Part shown: positions 37,677-49,437 of the stretch, one piece after another
Numbering within the stretch: position 1 is the first letter of the stretch
How the letters are laid out: every line of letters starts with the position of its first letter
Origin: Photorhabdus sp. CRCIA-P01
GTDB taxonomy: Bacteria > Pseudomonadota > Gammaproteobacteria > Enterobacterales > Enterobacteriaceae
NCBI RefSeq assembly: GCF_003545805.1
Contig: NZ_NMQR01000002.1
Location: 186,304-250,303 of the forward strand
DNA length: 64,000 nucleotides
Direction: 5' to 3'
Notes under the pieces: model-generated
What the model was told of the DNA's origin: nothing
The model's input: only the letters and a program-made list of their open reading frames with translations
Database searches by the model: none
Program-made: the position numbers and the translations under genes

Positions 37677-37699
37677 AAAAAACCCTGCATTGCAGGGTT
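37677..37699 (-). terminator. Terminator of the tRNA operon
   Basis: On the minus strand AACCCTGCA pairs with TGCAGGGTT and is followed by six T residues (37682 to 37677), 12 bases after the tRNA-Pro 3' end. Confidence 0.85.
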
Positions 37700-37710
37700 C
37701 TTTTAGAATT

Positions 37711-37787
37711 TGGTCGGCGAGAGAGGATTCGAACCTCCGACCCACTGGTCCCAAACCAGTTGCGCTACCAAGCTGCGCTACTCGCCG
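37711..37787 (-). tRNA. proM: tRNA-Pro (TGG)
   Basis: A 77-base cloverleaf starting CGGCGAGTAGCGCAGC with encoded CCA. The anticodon loop CTTTGGGA region gives TGG (GTTTGGGAC), and the T-arm is GGTTCGAATCC. Last of four tRNA genes in the conserved argX-hisR-leuT-proM order. Confidence 0.95.
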
Positions 37788-37818
37788 AAATTTTCTATTC
37801 TTTCTTTTTTCTTTTTTA

Positions 37819-37905
37819 TGGTGCGAAAGGGGGGACTTGAACCCCCACGTCCATAAGGACACTAACACCTGAAGCTAGCGCGTCTACCAATTCCGCCACC
37901 CTCGC
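37819..37905 (-). tRNA. leuT: tRNA-Leu (CAG)
   Basis: An 87-base class II tRNA with a long variable arm and encoded CCA, starting GCGAGGGTGGCGGAATTGG. The anticodon is CAG (CTTCAGGTG) and the T-arm is GGTTCAAGTCC. Confidence 0.95.
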
Positions 37906-37920
37906 GTATCACAAAAAAGA

Positions 37921-37997
37921 TGGGGTGGCTAATGGGACTCGAACCCACGACAACTGGAATCACAATCCAGGGCTCTACCAACTGAGCTATAGCCACC
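37921..37997 (-). tRNA. hisR: tRNA-His (GTG)
   Basis: A 77-base tRNA starting GGTGGCTATAGCTCAG, with anticodon GTG (GATTGTGATT), T-arm GGTTCGAGTCC and encoded CCA. The extra 5' G typical of tRNA-His is encoded. Confidence 0.95.
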
Positions 37998-38072
37998 ATA
38001 ACAGCTATTTACTGCTAAACACTTAACTTACCAACAGCGTAATACATCACCGCAGCTCTTGCACGCAAATAA

Positions 38073-38149
<77 letters not shown>

Positions 38150-38306
38150 TTAACGCCGTTTCGGGGGGGGATAGTACGGATTTAATGATATACTGTCCAG
38201 TGCTTTTTTAAAGAAATGATGCGTTTGATTACACCTTGCTCATTTCGTAGATAAAGCCAGCTCTTAATTTCCCTCCTCACTACCACCGTGACAGTAAATC
38301 AATCTA

Positions 38307-39683
38307 TCAGGCTTTTGGTTTTTTACCGTTAAAAAGCTTCACCAACCAATAAATCAGCGACACTATCGACAAAAATCCCCCACCTACCAGCAATGAAAAA
38401 CGAGTATCCGGGTTAATTGCCATCCCTACCAACACACAACATAAGAATGCTAATGTCAGGTAATTTACATAAGGGAACAAAATAGATTTAAAACCATGTT
38501 GTTTCAGCGCCTGCTGATGATACTGACGAAAACGCAATTGGCTCACCAGAATAACAAACCACGGTACCATTCCTGGCAATACGCTGGCACTGTAAACATA
38601 AACAAAAACCGCCTGCGGATTTGGGATTAAGTAATTCAAACTAGAGCCCACAATCAAACACAGAATAGTGATGGCAATACAAATTACCGGCACCCCATTC
38701 TTTGACAATTTAGTCAGTGATGAAGGAAGCTGATGGTTTTGCGCTAACGCATAGAGCATCCGTCCACCACTGTACATACCACTGTTACAACCGGAAAGCG
38801 CGGCCGTCAATACAACAAAGTTAATCACGGCTGCCGCAGAAGTGATACCCACTTTGGTAAATGTCATTACAAACGGGCTGCCCTGAGAGCCCACTTCTGT
38901 CCATGGAAATAATGTAACGACAATAAAGATCGCACCCACGTAGAAAATCAGGATACGCCAGAGAATATTGTTAATCGCTTTTTTCAATGTCACCTGAGGG
39001 TTCTTCGCTTCCCCCGCAGTGATACCAACCAATTCCACACCCTGATAAGATGCAACCACAATACAGAGTGCAAACAGAAACCCTTGCCAATCACCAGCAA
39101 AGAAACCACCATGCACAGTCAGATTATCCAATCCAATAGGCTGCCATTGATTACCAATACCGAAAAATATCAATCCCAAACCAATCAGGATCATGACGAT
39201 AATTGTGGTTACCTTAATCATGGCAAACCAAAACTCCAGCTCACCATAAAGACGTACCGCCGCAAGGTTCGCCAAAGCGACCAATGCCACCGCAATCAAT
39301 GCTGATACCCACTGAGGAAGTTCAGGGAACCAGAACTCGGCATAAACACCGATAGCCGTTATTTCTGATATCCCTACCGCCACCCACATAAACCAATAGC
39401 CCCAAGCGGTGAGGCATCCCCAGTATGGGCTGAGATATTTATGTCCAAAAGAGGCGAAAGAACCCGTGACAGGTTCAAGAAATAGCATTTCTCCCATCGA
39501 TCGCATAATGAAAAAAACAAAAATTCCGGCAATAATGTAAGCCAGCAAAACGGAAGGACCAGCCCATTTCAGTGTGCTGGCCGAGCCCATAAACAGACCG
39601 ACACCAATTGTGCCGCCTAATGCGATCAGCTCTATATGACGGGCTTCTAAACCCCGTTGCAAGCTATGTTGTTGATCTGCCAT
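38307..39683 (-). CDS. yifK: Amino acid permease YifK (ThrP)
   Basis: A 458-residue amino acid/polyamine/organocation permease with 12 hydrophobic segments. The N-terminus [26 protein letters not shown] contains the substrate-binding GTIGVGLF. E. coli YifK (ThrP) imports threonine and serine. Start MADQQHSLQ (ATG 39683) matches E. coli; five further codons upstream are in frame but unlikely. It stands between the ECA operon and the tRNA cluster as in E. coli. Confidence 0.94.
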   Translation of the reverse strand: MADQQHSLQRGLEARHIELIALGGTIGVGLFMGSASTLKWAGPSVLLAYIIAGIFVFFIMRSMGEMLFLEPVTGSFASFGHKYLSPYWGCLTAWGYWFMWVAVGISEITAIGVYAEFWFPELPQWVSALIAVALVALANLAAVRLYGELEFWFAMIKVTTIIVMILIGLGLIFFGIGNQWQPIGLDNLTVHGGFFAGDWQGFLFALCIVVASYQGVELVGITAGEAKNPQVTLKKAINNILWRILIFYVGAIFIVVTLFPWTEVGSQGSPFVMTFTKVGITSAAAVINFVVLTAALSGCNSGMYSGGRMLYALAQNHQLPSSLTKLSKNGVPVICIAITILCLIVGSSLNYLIPNPQAVFVYVYSASVLPGMVPWFVILVSQLRFRQYHQQALKQHGFKSILFPYVNYLTLAFLCCVLVGMAINPDTRFSLLVGGGFLSIVSLIYWLVKLFNGKKPKA

Positions 39684-39884
39684 AAATTCCCTGTCCATTG
39701 TTATATGTTGTAATGTGTAATAATAAAAACATACAAGACTGATGTTGATCAGCCATAAAAAGGTCAGGGATCAAAACATGTTTTTCCACTGAGTGGAATA
39801 AAAAATTATCCAATAATTAACTACAAATAGTGAAAATCTGGCAGGATCAAACTGTTAGATAAATATTGTGGAATAAATTCATTG

Positions 39885-39916
39885 TATCACCTGACGAAAG
39901 TATCACCTGACGAAAG
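39885..39916. repeat. 16-bp tandem duplication
   Basis: TATCACCTGACGAAAG occurs twice in direct succession in the 259-base gap between wecG and yifK. It looks like a recent small duplication. The rest of the gap is AT-rich with no recognised element. Confidence 0.85.
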
Positions 39917-39942
39917 TTTACACGACAGGCAAAAAAGCAGAT

Positions 39943-40680
39943 TTACAGACGGCCACTGTAATAATATCCAATAAATTTCAGTAAGTTGAACTGGCGACGA
40001 ATACGACTTGGTTGTGATAACAGACGATAAAGCCATTCAAGCCCCAAATTCTGCCATGCTTTTGGTGCACGTTTTACATGGCCAGTAAATACGTCATAAG
40101 TACCGCCGACCCCCATATACAACGCATCCGAATGAATTTTACGACAGTCACGCATGAAAATTTCTTGTTTAGGTGATCCCATTGCAACTGTCACAATCGC
40201 TGCACCGCTGGCATGAATCCGCTCAAAAACAGCATTACGCTCTTCTGGCGTGAAATAACCGTTCTGGTTACCAACAATATTGACGTTCCACTGAGCCCGT
40301 AATTTGCTTTCCGTCTGTTGCAATATCTCTGGCTTACCACCAACTAGAAAAACCGGTGTACCTTCTTTGCCAGCACGTTCCATGATGGCTTCCCATAAAT
40401 CAGCCCCCGCTACACGGGAAACTTCAGCAGTAGGGTATTTACGGCGAATAGCTCTTACAATGCTGATACCATCAGCATACAGATATTCTGCGTCACTCAA
40501 CAGTGTACTTAAAGCTGTATCTTCCTCTGCCGTCAGAACTTTTTCCGCATTAATCGCCACCAGAGTACCCGTCTTTACCTGTCCGCGTTGAAAAATATGG
40601 TCAAGAAAGTGAGCCATATCGCGGAAGCCCCAAATATTCAGGCCACGAATACTATATTTAGGAATATTGCTTAGCTCCAT
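39943..40680 (-). CDS. wecG: UDP-ManNAcA transferase WecG
   Basis: A 245-residue WecG/TagA/CpsF glycosyltransferase adding N-acetylmannosaminuronic acid to GlcNAc-PP-undecaprenol (ECA lipid II). The motif [16 protein letters not shown] with the downstream [17 protein letters not shown] is diagnostic, and [13 protein letters not shown] is the active-site region. It overlaps the wzyE end by ten bases and closes the ECA operon. Confidence 0.95.
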   Translation of the reverse strand: MELSNIPKYSIRGLNIWGFRDMAHFLDHIFQRGQVKTGTLVAINAEKVLTAEEDTALSTLLSDAEYLYADGISIVRAIRRKYPTAEVSRVAGADLWEAIMERAGKEGTPVFLVGGKPEILQQTESKLRAQWNVNIVGNQNGYFTPEERNAVFERIHASGAAIVTVAMGSPKQEIFMRDCRKIHSDALYMGVGGTYDVFTGHVKRAPKAWQNLGLEWLYRLLSQPSRIRRQFNLLKFIGYYYSGRL

Positions 40681-42050
40681 TTTCTTTCCTTACATTGTAA
40701 CGGACGGTTTTGTGATACAACCAAGTTGCTAGTCAGATATTTTCTAATAAGCCCCACGCTCTCAAATAGCCAATACAACAGTTTAGCAATCACCAGACAT
40801 AAGCCAAAAATAATACAGAAAAACACCACACGAGAAACAAATGAATCCACTCCCTCACGAGCCAGTACTATCATATTGAAAATCGCGCCAAAGCAGAATG
40901 CCTGCAAGATAGCGGCCTTATAACGATTAGCCTCCTGTTTTCCTAATTCATAAATCCAGTCAAACCACTTAATTATCAATCCAACAACAATCGCACCAAC
41001 CGGAATAAACAGCACGCCACCCATCACAACCAGAGAGCCTATCAGAGTTGGGGAGATTGCCAGACCAGAGTGGTTATCCAGTACTTCCCAGGTAAAATAA
41101 TTCGCAGAATTCAACACCGCATCAGGGCGTCCCGGCCAGAGCCAACTTGGAATAAAGACATAGAAATCACGGATAATAGGCGCCAACCCCTGAAAATCAA
41201 TTTTGTCATAATTATTCAGCAGTAACGCAAGATTTTCCCACGGGGAAAAAGTATCCCTTGTAAGGTAGAGGAAAGTATAAAATGCTTCTGCACCACTGAC
41301 ATCCAAACTATAACGTTTGAGTGCCAACCAAAACATGCCAACAATCCCTATTACACCCGCCGTTACCAACATCCACAAGGTTATCCAGCCACGCACAATG
41401 CCAATAAACAGAAACAACGCGAACGCAATGATAATATTAGCCCGTGTTCCGCCAACAATGACATAAGTCAGTATCCCAAAAGCAACCGTGCTAATCAGAA
41501 AAAACAGCCAACGTAACTGTGTCGGCTTCAAGAAATAAACCACCAACATGGCAGGAATAAAGAAGTAAAAGAACCGCTTCAGGGCAACACCGGAAACCTG
41601 ACTGGAAAAAATTTGACTGTACGACTGTAACTTAAACAGTAGAAAACCGTTTTGCATAAAGAACAGACCCACTGTCACCACTGCAACCAATGCCAGTAAT
41701 AACCATGTAAAGTGAGTTTCTACCCGGTTCATGGTGAATACAGGTGCTTTAGGCTGCATAGACGGCTTTCTTAGCCGTGTTTTATAACTGACGTAATAAA
41801 TACCATAAAAACAGGTCGAAGCCAGTAAAGTATGTAGTAAGGCGTCTACAGGTACCACCTCAACATCAAATTGGAAAACCAACAAACACGTCAGTGGGAA
41901 GCCAAAATAGAATGTCAGCAAATAAAGCAATGAGAAGAATATATTAAAATTAAAACGTACACGCTGGAATTCCTGATAAGTCAACGTCAGGATGAAAACC
42001 AGTGATATCAAGTAAACAACAAATAATCCGCTAAACTGAGTTAAAGTCAT
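40671..42050 (-). CDS. wzyE: ECA polysaccharide polymerase WzyE
   Basis: A 459-residue membrane protein with 11 or so hydrophobic segments that polymerises ECA trisaccharide repeats on the periplasmic face. The conserved loop [29 protein letters not shown] is clearly WzyE. It overlaps wecF by four bases (ATGA) and wecG by ten. Confidence 0.94.
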   Translation of the reverse strand: MTLTQFSGLFVVYLISLVFILTLTYQEFQRVRFNFNIFFSLLYLLTFYFGFPLTCLLVFQFDVEVVPVDALLHTLLASTCFYGIYYVSYKTRLRKPSMQPKAPVFTMNRVETHFTWLLLALVAVVTVGLFFMQNGFLLFKLQSYSQIFSSQVSGVALKRFFYFFIPAMLVVYFLKPTQLRWLFFLISTVAFGILTYVIVGGTRANIIIAFALFLFIGIVRGWITLWMLVTAGVIGIVGMFWLALKRYSLDVSGAEAFYTFLYLTRDTFSPWENLALLLNNYDKIDFQGLAPIIRDFYVFIPSWLWPGRPDAVLNSANYFTWEVLDNHSGLAISPTLIGSLVVMGGVLFIPVGAIVVGLIIKWFDWIYELGKQEANRYKAAILQAFCFGAIFNMIVLAREGVDSFVSRVVFFCIIFGLCLVIAKLLYWLFESVGLIRKYLTSNLVVSQNRPLQCKERKWS

Positions 42051-43132
42051 CGCTGCTCTCCTGCCGCTTTCGCCAGCGCCTGCCGCCAGCCATCAATAAA
42101 GTTCGGGCTAAAGAAAGCTATCGCGTTTCTGTCCAGAGAGAACATCTGCCGTTGTGCTTCCGCAATCAGTTGGTTATCTAAAGGATCACCAGAGAAAAAT
42201 ACCGGCACTTGCTGTTCTGTCAGATCCCGCCAAAAAAGATTCTGACGACTGAGTACAAATGGAACACCAAATTGTATCAACAGACAAATTGTTCCAATCC
42301 CCTGCTGGCGATTAAACATGAAATACCCTAAATCACAACGGCGCAGTAATGCCAGATAATCATCAAACGCCATATTTTGCTTAATGATGTTCAAATTTTC
42401 TGGCCGGAACAACGATAAAGCAGCCTGTTCGACCTGATTAATATAAACCTGATTGTTTTCAGGATAACCCATTGGGATAATGATTCGTACCTTATCGCCA
42501 AACTGCTTATGAATAGTTTTCAATGCCGTAATATGGCGGTTCGATCGATCACCGGAATTCCCCAACAAAATTGTCATCTTGCCATCTTCAACAGGTATTC
42601 TTTCTGCAATTGTCAAAGCAGGATCCATTCTGGTTGGAAAATAGAGCAATGATGTTGGTACGTCCGGATGATGTTGAGAATAAAAATAGAGATCTCCACG
42701 AACTGCAAACACATGCCCTACCCGACGCTGCGCCAAACGACGCAAGAAATAGAATAGACGAAATTTTAACTGATTGGAGTCTTCATACAGATCAGCTCCC
42801 CAAGCATGCCACCAAAACTGATTACGCTTGATTTTTCCTGACAACAACGTCAACCACAAACTCACATTAAATTGGCCGTGAAAAAAAAACCGACAATCTC
42901 TATCTGAACGCGCTTGAGCAATAACCGCCTGCGCCAGAGATTTTTTACTATCGAAGAATGCCATATCCAATGCCGGGCAATCATCCAATAAAGCGCGATT
43001 TTTGGTCACTACCATAAACTTCGGTTTGGCTAAAAAACCAATTTCTTGTACTAAGACGTCATTAAAAAAGCGCAATACCGTTCGATTATGATGGGGGATA
43101 TCAGATCCCAGAACGTGAATTAGGGTTGTCAT
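42047..43132 (-). CDS. wecF: TDP-Fuc4NAc:lipid II transferase WecF
   Basis: A 361-residue glycosyltransferase adding 4-acetamido-4,6-dideoxygalactose to complete the ECA trisaccharide (lipid III). Family landmarks are [20 protein letters not shown] at the start, [11 protein letters not shown] and the nucleotide-sugar site [14 protein letters not shown]. Four-base overlaps with wzxE and wzyE place it within the operon. Confidence 0.95.
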   Translation of the reverse strand: MTTLIHVLGSDIPHHNRTVLRFFNDVLVQEIGFLAKPKFMVVTKNRALLDDCPALDMAFFDSKKSLAQAVIAQARSDRDCRFFFHGQFNVSLWLTLLSGKIKRNQFWWHAWGADLYEDSNQLKFRLFYFLRRLAQRRVGHVFAVRGDLYFYSQHHPDVPTSLLYFPTRMDPALTIAERIPVEDGKMTILLGNSGDRSNRHITALKTIHKQFGDKVRIIIPMGYPENNQVYINQVEQAALSLFRPENLNIIKQNMAFDDYLALLRRCDLGYFMFNRQQGIGTICLLIQFGVPFVLSRQNLFWRDLTEQQVPVFFSGDPLDNQLIAEAQRQMFSLDRNAIAFFSPNFIDGWRQALAKAAGEQR

Positions 43133-44379
43133 GCTCGCCTGCGATAAATAAGAAATGCACTACAACAAAGGGTAAAATAAACAATATAAGTTGCCATATA
43201 AGCTTGCGCTGCACCTAACGATCCATTAGCCGGAATCAGCCAGTGGGCAAAACCAGTGAGCAACAAAAACTGGCTGACTTCAGTCAGCACATAAAAACGC
43301 AACGCCGCTTTGGCAATGACCAGATAACCAAAAACGTAAGCGCCCACTTTCAATACATCACCAATCAATTGCCAAGCAAACAAATCACGCATAGCAGTAA
43401 ATTTGTCAGAAAATAGCAACCAGATGGCAAAATCGCGCAACAACCATACAGTAAAACTTGCAAATGCCACTGCTGGCAAAACAAATTTCAACGCTTTAAC
43501 TATTTCATTTGATATTTCGTCTTTACCCTTCAATCGTGAAAGCGTTGGCAACAGATAAACGCTGAAAGAAGCAGTAACAAATTGCAGGTAAGCATCGGAA
43601 ATACTGCTTACACCTTGCCAGATACCCACATCGTGCCAACTATAATGCGCTGCCAGCAGATTTCGCATCATAATGTAGGCAACCGGTAAGGTAATAGAAG
43701 TCAGCAGAGCCATAAGAGTAAACTTGCCAAGCTGACCAACCAGTACTTTATCCCACATGGGCTTAAAACTTGAAATCGATACCACTTTGAGACGCCAAAC
43801 CATCAATCCGGCAGGAAATATGATTAATGCTGGCACTAAAGCCAAACCCGCCAAAGCACCTTCATACCCACCAAAGACAAAACAGAGATAATAGGCCATC
43901 ACGCCAATCACGCTACCAAAAATAATCGCCAGCGCATTCCTCTGTGCATCTCGGTATCCCTTCAAAATAGCCAAAAAATAGTTGGCAAAAGCAATCCCCA
44001 TTTGAATAAAGGCAAGTGCCTGCACAACTGGCTCATAATCTTGATGACCAAATAATCCAATACTGATAGACCCGCTAAACAGCAAAAAAATTACCGCCAA
44101 CAGCGTGGAAAACCCAAGGATAATGACAGAAGATGTCCCCAGTACCGCACGCAATCTTTCCGGCTGCTGCTGATACTCAGCAACATATTTAGTCACACCA
44201 TTAAAAATACCGGCACCAGCCAACACTCCAAGCACAGTGATAAACTGACGGAAATTACCCGCCTGCCCAACCCCACTGGGACCAAAAGCAACCGCCAGTA
44301 ATTTAACGATTAAAAGCCCCACACCAATTTTTATCAGTGTGGAGCCCGCAGTCCATATTGATGCTCTAGCTAACGACAT
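43129..44379 (-). CDS. wzxE: Lipid III flippase WzxE
   Basis: A 416-residue MOP-superfamily flippase with 12 hydrophobic segments that moves the ECA lipid-linked trisaccharide across the inner membrane. The N-terminus [35 protein letters not shown] is typical. It begins two bases after wecE and overlaps wecF by four. Confidence 0.95.
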   Translation of the reverse strand: MSLARASIWTAGSTLIKIGVGLLIVKLLAVAFGPSGVGQAGNFRQFITVLGVLAGAGIFNGVTKYVAEYQQQPERLRAVLGTSSVIILGFSTLLAVIFLLFSGSISIGLFGHQDYEPVVQALAFIQMGIAFANYFLAILKGYRDAQRNALAIIFGSVIGVMAYYLCFVFGGYEGALAGLALVPALIIFPAGLMVWRLKVVSISSFKPMWDKVLVGQLGKFTLMALLTSITLPVAYIMMRNLLAAHYSWHDVGIWQGVSSISDAYLQFVTASFSVYLLPTLSRLKGKDEISNEIVKALKFVLPAVAFASFTVWLLRDFAIWLLFSDKFTAMRDLFAWQLIGDVLKVGAYVFGYLVIAKAALRFYVLTEVSQFLLLTGFAHWLIPANGSLGAAQAYMATYIVYFTLCCSAFLIYRRRA

Positions 44380-44381
44380 AA

Positions 44382-45512
44382 TCAGGCGAAGTATTCTTGA
44401 ATATGTTTGATGACAATCTGCTGTTCAGCGTCTGTTATGTTGTAAAACATCGGCAAGCGCACCAGGCGATCACTTTCACAGGTAGTAAAACGGTCTTCCC
44501 CATGAAAACGGCCAAATTTTTCGCCACCGGGGCTAGTGTGCAGAGAAACATAATGGAATACCGTTAGTACACTAGCGTCCTTCATATAGCTATTGAATGC
44601 TGAGCGTTCTTCAACATCTTTCAGCTTGATATAGAACATATGGGCATTATGCTCCAACTCTTCCGGTATTACAGGCAATGTCAGGAGACCAACATCAGCC
44701 AACGGTTTTAATGCTTGATAATAGGTATCCCACAAGGCAAGACGACGCTCATTGATTTTCTCGGCTTCTTCCAATTGTGCCCACAAATAAGCAGCTTGAA
44801 GCTCCGACATAAGATAACTCGAACCGATATCGCGCCAAGTATATTTATCAACTTGACCACGGAAAAACTGGCTACGATTAGTCCCTTTTTCGCGAACAAT
44901 TTCCGCACGGGAAATCAATGATTGATCATTGATAAGTGCCGCACCGCCTTCACCACCAGAAGAGTAGTTTTTGGTTTCATGGAAACTGTAGCAACCAATG
45001 TGTCCGATAGTGCCCAGTGCACGCCCTTTATAAGTAGACATTACCCCCTGTGCAGCATCTTCCACGACAAACAGATTATATTTCTCTGCCAAGGCCATAA
45101 TGGTATCCATTTCACAGGCCACGCCGGCGTAATGCACTGGAACAATCACGCGTGTTTTAGCTGTAATTGCTGCTTCGATTTTGGTTTCATCAATATTCAT
45201 GGTATCCGGGCGGATATCCACGAATACAACAGTTGCTCCACGCAGTACAAACGCGTTAGAACTGGAAACGAAAGTGAAACTCGGCATAATAACTTCATCA
45301 CCGGGTTGGATATTCAGCAAAATAGCCGCCATTTCCAGTGAAGCTGTACAAGATGGCGTCAATAAAACTTTCGGGCAATTGAAATGTTGTTCCATCCATT
45401 CTTCACAACGCTTGGTGAAACCACCATCCCCGCAAAGCTTACCGCTCTCCATGGCTTGCTTCATGTAATCTAATTCAGTGCCAACGACTGGTGGTCTGTT
45501 AAATGGAATCAT
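44382..45512 (-). CDS. wecE: dTDP-4-amino-4,6-dideoxygalactose transaminase WecE
   Basis: A 376-residue DegT/DnrJ/EryC1 aminotransferase making dTDP-Fuc4N. The PLP motifs VEDAAQGVMSTYKGR and CYSFHETKNYSSGGEGG (the lysine forms the Schiff base) are present. Start MIPFNRPPVVGTELDYM (ATG 45512) equals the E. coli start, with GGGGA upstream, and lies one base behind the wecD stop; a much longer upstream frame is rejected. Confidence 0.96.
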   Translation of the reverse strand: MIPFNRPPVVGTELDYMKQAMESGKLCGDGGFTKRCEEWMEQHFNCPKVLLTPSCTASLEMAAILLNIQPGDEVIMPSFTFVSSSNAFVLRGATVVFVDIRPDTMNIDETKIEAAITAKTRVIVPVHYAGVACEMDTIMALAEKYNLFVVEDAAQGVMSTYKGRALGTIGHIGCYSFHETKNYSSGGEGGAALINDQSLISRAEIVREKGTNRSQFFRGQVDKYTWRDIGSSYLMSELQAAYLWAQLEEAEKINERRLALWDTYYQALKPLADVGLLTLPVIPEELEHNAHMFYIKLKDVEERSAFNSYMKDASVLTVFHYVSLHTSPGGEKFGRFHGEDRFTTCESDRLVRLPMFYNITDAEQQIVIKHIQEYFA

Positions 45513-45513
45513 T

Positions 45514-46227
45514 TCATCCCCTATATAACCAATAAGCAGTGCTTTCAATAAACGCACCATAGCGTGTATAAAGGCGCAAAGCAGCAATATTGCTGGTTTG
45601 TGTCGCAATTCTTAACTGATGTATTTGATGGTGCTGACACCACTGCTGCGCCGCCAACATTAATTTTGAGCCAATCCCACAGCCAATATGTCCTGGGAAT
45701 ACAGCCAGCAAACCTACACGAGCCTGACCTGCCCCCATATCTCGTAAGGTAACAAATCCTGCGGGTTGCCCATTATCTCCGTTTACCAGTAAACATTGAT
45801 GATCAAATGTCCCTAACACAGCTTTCTCAACCCAAGTCGCGTAGAAACGACCACTATCCTGCGGTTGATACCACGGGGTTCGGAAACGGCTTAAAGGAAA
45901 TACGTTGGAAGCCACCTCTTTCAACATCGGGATATCTCGCCGCTCAGCCAAAAGCAGCTTACTCTCAGAGTTGTCGTTATTAACATTTTCTATGCCAATC
46001 ATTAAGGAAAGGTCTACTTCTCCTTCCACTAACGAAAATCCCAGAGTTGATAATCCATCAATAAGATCCAATCGCTGTGCAGGTACTTTAGCCTGCACTA
46101 AAGCATACTGATCTAACTGAGATGAAGTTAGCAGACTGGCATCAGGTGTGAAATCAAGGCGAGCAGTGGACAACCCAAAATAGTGGCTATCCCACTCTAA
46201 TGGTTCAATATTGGCGCGAACGGACAT
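45514..46227 (-). CDS. wecD: dTDP-fucosamine acetyltransferase WecD
   Basis: A 237-residue GNAT enzyme that N-acetylates dTDP-Fuc4N. The acetyl-CoA loop is [12 protein letters not shown] and the C-terminus [10 protein letters not shown] is conserved. It is slightly longer than the E. coli protein (224). It overlaps rffH by 23 bases. Confidence 0.93.
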   Translation of the reverse strand: MSVRANIEPLEWDSHYFGLSTARLDFTPDASLLTSSQLDQYALVQAKVPAQRLDLIDGLSTLGFSLVEGEVDLSLMIGIENVNNDNSESKLLLAERRDIPMLKEVASNVFPLSRFRTPWYQPQDSGRFYATWVEKAVLGTFDHQCLLVNGDNGQPAGFVTLRDMGAGQARVGLLAVFPGHIGCGIGSKLMLAAQQWCQHHQIHQLRIATQTSNIAALRLYTRYGAFIESTAYWLYRG

Positions 46228-47086
46228 GAAGCAGATCCAACAGATATTGGCCGTAGCCAGTTTTTGATAAGGATTTTGCTGTCTTTCTTAGCTGCTCATC
46301 ATCCAACCAACCATTACGCCAAGCAATTTCTTCAAGACAAGCAATTTTAAAACCCTGACGTTTCTCAACAGTCTGCACAAAAGTGCTAGCTTCAATCAAG
46401 CTGTCATGAGTACCAGTATCCAGCCAGGCAAAACCACGCCCTAACAGTTCAACATTCAATTCACCACGTTCCAAATACATCTGATTAATGCTGGTGATTT
46501 CCAACTCACCCCGGGCAGAAGGCTTGACCTGCCTGGCAAAATCCACAACCTGATTATCATAGAAATAGAGACCCGTTACCGCCCAGTTTGATTTTGGATT
46601 TTCTGGTTTCTCCTCAATGGAAAGAACATGGAACTCGTCATCAAATTCCACCACACCAAATCGCTCAGGATCCATCACCTGATAACCAAAAATGGTCGCC
46701 CCTTTTCCACGGGAAACAACTTTCTTCAATTTTGGGCTAAACGCTTGCCCGAAGTAGATATTATCTCCCAATACCAGACAACTGGGTTCCCCATTAATGA
46801 ACTCTTCACCAATCAAAAAAGCCTGAGCTAAACCATCTGGTGATGGCTGTTCTTTATAACTCAAGCGAATACCAAATTCGTCACCATTGCCAAACAGTCG
46901 GCGGAAAGAAGGTAAATCTTCTGGCGTGGAGATAATCAGAACATCACGTATCCCTGCCAGCATCAGTACTGACAAAGGATAGTAAATCATCGGCTTATCA
47001 TAAATTGGCAGTAGTTGTTTGGAAACACCTCGTGTTATCGGATGCAACCGAGTTCCCGATCCACCTGCCAGAATAATGCCTTTCAT
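46205..47086 (-). CDS. rffH: Glucose-1-phosphate thymidylyltransferase RffH
   Basis: A 293-residue RmlA-family enzyme making dTDP-glucose for the Fuc4NAc branch of ECA. The nucleotide-binding [20 protein letters not shown] and the [10 protein letters not shown] motif are intact. It lies 17 bases after rffG. Confidence 0.95.
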   Translation of the reverse strand: MKGIILAGGSGTRLHPITRGVSKQLLPIYDKPMIYYPLSVLMLAGIRDVLIISTPEDLPSFRRLFGNGDEFGIRLSYKEQPSPDGLAQAFLIGEEFINGEPSCLVLGDNIYFGQAFSPKLKKVVSRGKGATIFGYQVMDPERFGVVEFDDEFHVLSIEEKPENPKSNWAVTGLYFYDNQVVDFARQVKPSARGELEITSINQMYLERGELNVELLGRGFAWLDTGTHDSLIEASTFVQTVEKRQGFKIACLEEIAWRNGWLDDEQLRKTAKSLSKTGYGQYLLDLLHVRSRQY

Positions 47087-47103
47087 GTTACCTCCAGAGT
47101 AGC

Positions 47104-48174
47104 TTAGTTTTCACCTAACCCAAGACGTTCACCAGCATAAGATCCATCCTGAACCCTACGCCACCAATTTTCATTTTCCAGATACCATTGAACTGTTTTG
47201 CGAATCCCAGATTCGAAAGTTTCCTGTGGTTTCCAACCCAGCTCATGCTCAATTTTCGCAGCGTCAATGGCATAACGCATATCATGACCAGGACGATCGG
47301 CAACATAAGTAATCAAGTCACGATAATAAGCAGTACCTGCTGGCTTCTCAGGACGAAATTCTTCTAGAAGCTCACAAATCGCACAAACCACATCAATATT
47401 TTTGCGTTCATTATGACCACCAATATTGTAGGTTTTGCCCGGTTCAGCTTCTGTCACAACCAAATAGAGCGCTCTGGCATGGTCTTCCACATATAGCCAA
47501 TCGCGAATTTGTTTCCCTTCACCATATACCGGTAAAGATTTTCCTGCTAATGCATTTAAGATCATCAGTGGGATCAGTTTTTCCGGGAAATGGTAAGGAC
47601 CATAGTTATTTGAACAATTGGTGATAATGACCGGTAAACCATAAGTCCGGTGCCATGCTCTTACCAAATGATCGCTGGATGCTTTGGACGCCGAATATGG
47701 GCTACTTGGCGCATAAGATGTTGTTTCGGTAAAGAAACCCTCTTCATCATGTAAATCACCATACACTTCATCTGTTGAAATGTGGTGAAAACGGAAAACA
47801 GCCTGTTTCTCCGCACTGAGTTTCTGCCAGAAAGCCCGCGCAGCTTCCAACACAGTATAAGTACCCACAATGTTGGTTTCGATAAATGCCGCTGGGCCAT
47901 CAATAGAGCGATCCACATGGCTTTCTGCCGCCAAATGCATCACACAATCTGGCTGATATTGCTCAAAGATCCGCTCCAGTGCCTCATGCTGGCAGATATC
48001 AACCTGTTCAAACGCATAACGAGGGCTATCCACAACCGGGGCAAGAGACGCCAGATTACCAGCATAAGTCAAGCTATCAACCACAACCACGCTATCTTCT
48101 GTATTATCAATGATATGCCGTACAACCGCAGAACCAATAAAACCTGCACCACCTGTGATTAGAATACGTCTCAA
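47104..48174 (-). CDS. rffG: dTDP-glucose 4,6-dehydratase RffG
   Basis: A 356-residue short-chain dehydrogenase/reductase of the RmlB type. The NAD motif is [14 protein letters not shown], the catalytic STDEVYGDL and [12 protein letters not shown] (YxxxK) are present. I set the start at TTG 48174 (MRRILITGG): AAGGAG stands seven bases upstream and the N-terminus then matches E. coli. The TTG overlaps the wecC stop. A longer frame from ATG 48204 would add ten unsupported residues. Confidence 0.94.
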   Translation of the reverse strand: MRRILITGGAGFIGSAVVRHIIDNTEDSVVVVDSLTYAGNLASLAPVVDSPRYAFEQVDICQHEALERIFEQYQPDCVMHLAAESHVDRSIDGPAAFIETNIVGTYTVLEAARAFWQKLSAEKQAVFRFHHISTDEVYGDLHDEEGFFTETTSYAPSSPYSASKASSDHLVRAWHRTYGLPVIITNCSNNYGPYHFPEKLIPLMILNALAGKSLPVYGEGKQIRDWLYVEDHARALYLVVTEAEPGKTYNIGGHNERKNIDVVCAICELLEEFRPEKPAGTAYYRDLITYVADRPGHDMRYAIDAAKIEHELGWKPQETFESGIRKTVQWYLENENWWRRVQDGSYAGERLGLGEN

Positions 48175-49433
48175 CGCCAGACTCCTTTTGTATCCACAAT
48201 CCACTTCTGTTTAATTTCATGGCTGTTTACAGCTTTAAACTGATTATGATCCACCAGCATCAACAGGATATCTGCTTCTTCCAGAGCCTTTTCCAGATTA
48301 ACTAATCGAGTTATTTCCTTCAAGGAAGCAGGTAATTCATGAACATGAGGTTCTACAGCCAGCGTTTCACCTGCATGCCATTGCGCAATCATACCGGTGA
48401 TATGTACTGCTGGGCTCTCACGCAAATCGTCAATATTTGGTTTAAATGTCAAGCCAAAACAGGCAATTTTCACTTCGCTGGCACGTTTTCCACTTTCAGC
48501 CAAACAATTCGCAACAGCCGTTTTTACTTGATCCACAACCCACAATGGTTTGTCATCATTAACCCTACGTGCTGTATGAATAAGACGTGATTGTTTCGGG
48601 TTTTGAGAAACAATGAACCACGGATCAACAGCAATACAATGCCCCCCCACGCCAGGACCTGGTTGGAGAATATTTACGCGCGGGTGACGATTTGCCAAAC
48701 TGATCAGTTCCCACACGTTGATACCTTGATCAGCACAAATCAGGGAAAGTTCGTTGGCGAATGCAATGTTTACATCTCGGAAACTGTTTTCTGTCAGCTT
48801 ACACATTTCTGCCGTTCTTGAATTAGTGACAACACATTCACCTTCAAGGAAAATTTTATACAGCTCGCTAGCTCTGGCCGAAGATTTTGACGTCATACCA
48901 CCAACAACGCGGTCATTCTTAATTAATTCAACCATAACTTGTCCTGGCAACACACGTTCAGGACAGTAAGCGATATCAATATCGGACTCGTCTCCAACCT
49001 GCTGCGGGAAAGTTAAATCAGGACGCGCTACTGCCAGCCATTCCGCCATCTGCTCCGTCGCGCCTACAGGTGAGGTAGATTCCAAAATAACCAAATCACC
49101 TTTTTTCAGAACCGGCGCCACAGATTCGGCTGCGGAACGGACGTATATCATATCCGGCTCATGATCGCCTTTAAAAGGCGTCGGGACCGCTATCAGAAAA
49201 GCATCTGCGGGTAACGGAGCAATCACTGCTTTCAGGTAACCGCCTTCTACAGCAACTTTCACCACTTTGTCTAGATCCGGCTCTACAATATGAATTGCAC
49301 CACGGTTGATGGTTTCTACCGCATGCTGATTAACATCCACGCCAATGACTTTCTTATTGCGGGATGCAAACGCCGCCGCCGTTGGCAAACCAATATAACC
49401 AAGGCCAATAACAGAAATAGTTTCAAAGCTCAT
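48171..49433 (-). CDS. wecC: UDP-N-acetyl-D-mannosamine dehydrogenase WecC
   Basis: A 420-residue UDP-sugar dehydrogenase oxidising UDP-ManNAc to UDP-ManNAcA. The NAD motif is [10 protein letters not shown]. The catalytic cysteine lies in the [15 protein letters not shown] motif. It lies four bases behind wecB. Confidence 0.96.
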   Translation of the reverse strand: MSFETISVIGLGYIGLPTAAAFASRNKKVIGVDVNQHAVETINRGAIHIVEPDLDKVVKVAVEGGYLKAVIAPLPADAFLIAVPTPFKGDHEPDMIYVRSAAESVAPVLKKGDLVILESTSPVGATEQMAEWLAVARPDLTFPQQVGDESDIDIAYCPERVLPGQVMVELIKNDRVVGGMTSKSSARASELYKIFLEGECVVTNSRTAEMCKLTENSFRDVNIAFANELSLICADQGINVWELISLANRHPRVNILQPGPGVGGHCIAVDPWFIVSQNPKQSRLIHTARRVNDDKPLWVVDQVKTAVANCLAESGKRASEVKIACFGLTFKPNIDDLRESPAVHITGMIAQWHAGETLAVEPHVHELPASLKEITRLVNLEKALEEADILLMLVDHNQFKAVNSHEIKQKWIVDTKGVWR

Positions 49434-49437
49434 AGTG

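Noticed and set aside
37548..37872. Several frames across 37548-37872 on both strands
   Set aside because: They overlap tRNA-Pro, tRNA-Leu and the tRNA operon terminator.
45513..45608. A wecE start 32 codons upstream of ATG 45512
   Set aside because: The extension overlaps wecD and has no similarity to Wec[18 protein letters not shown] is the conserved N-terminus.
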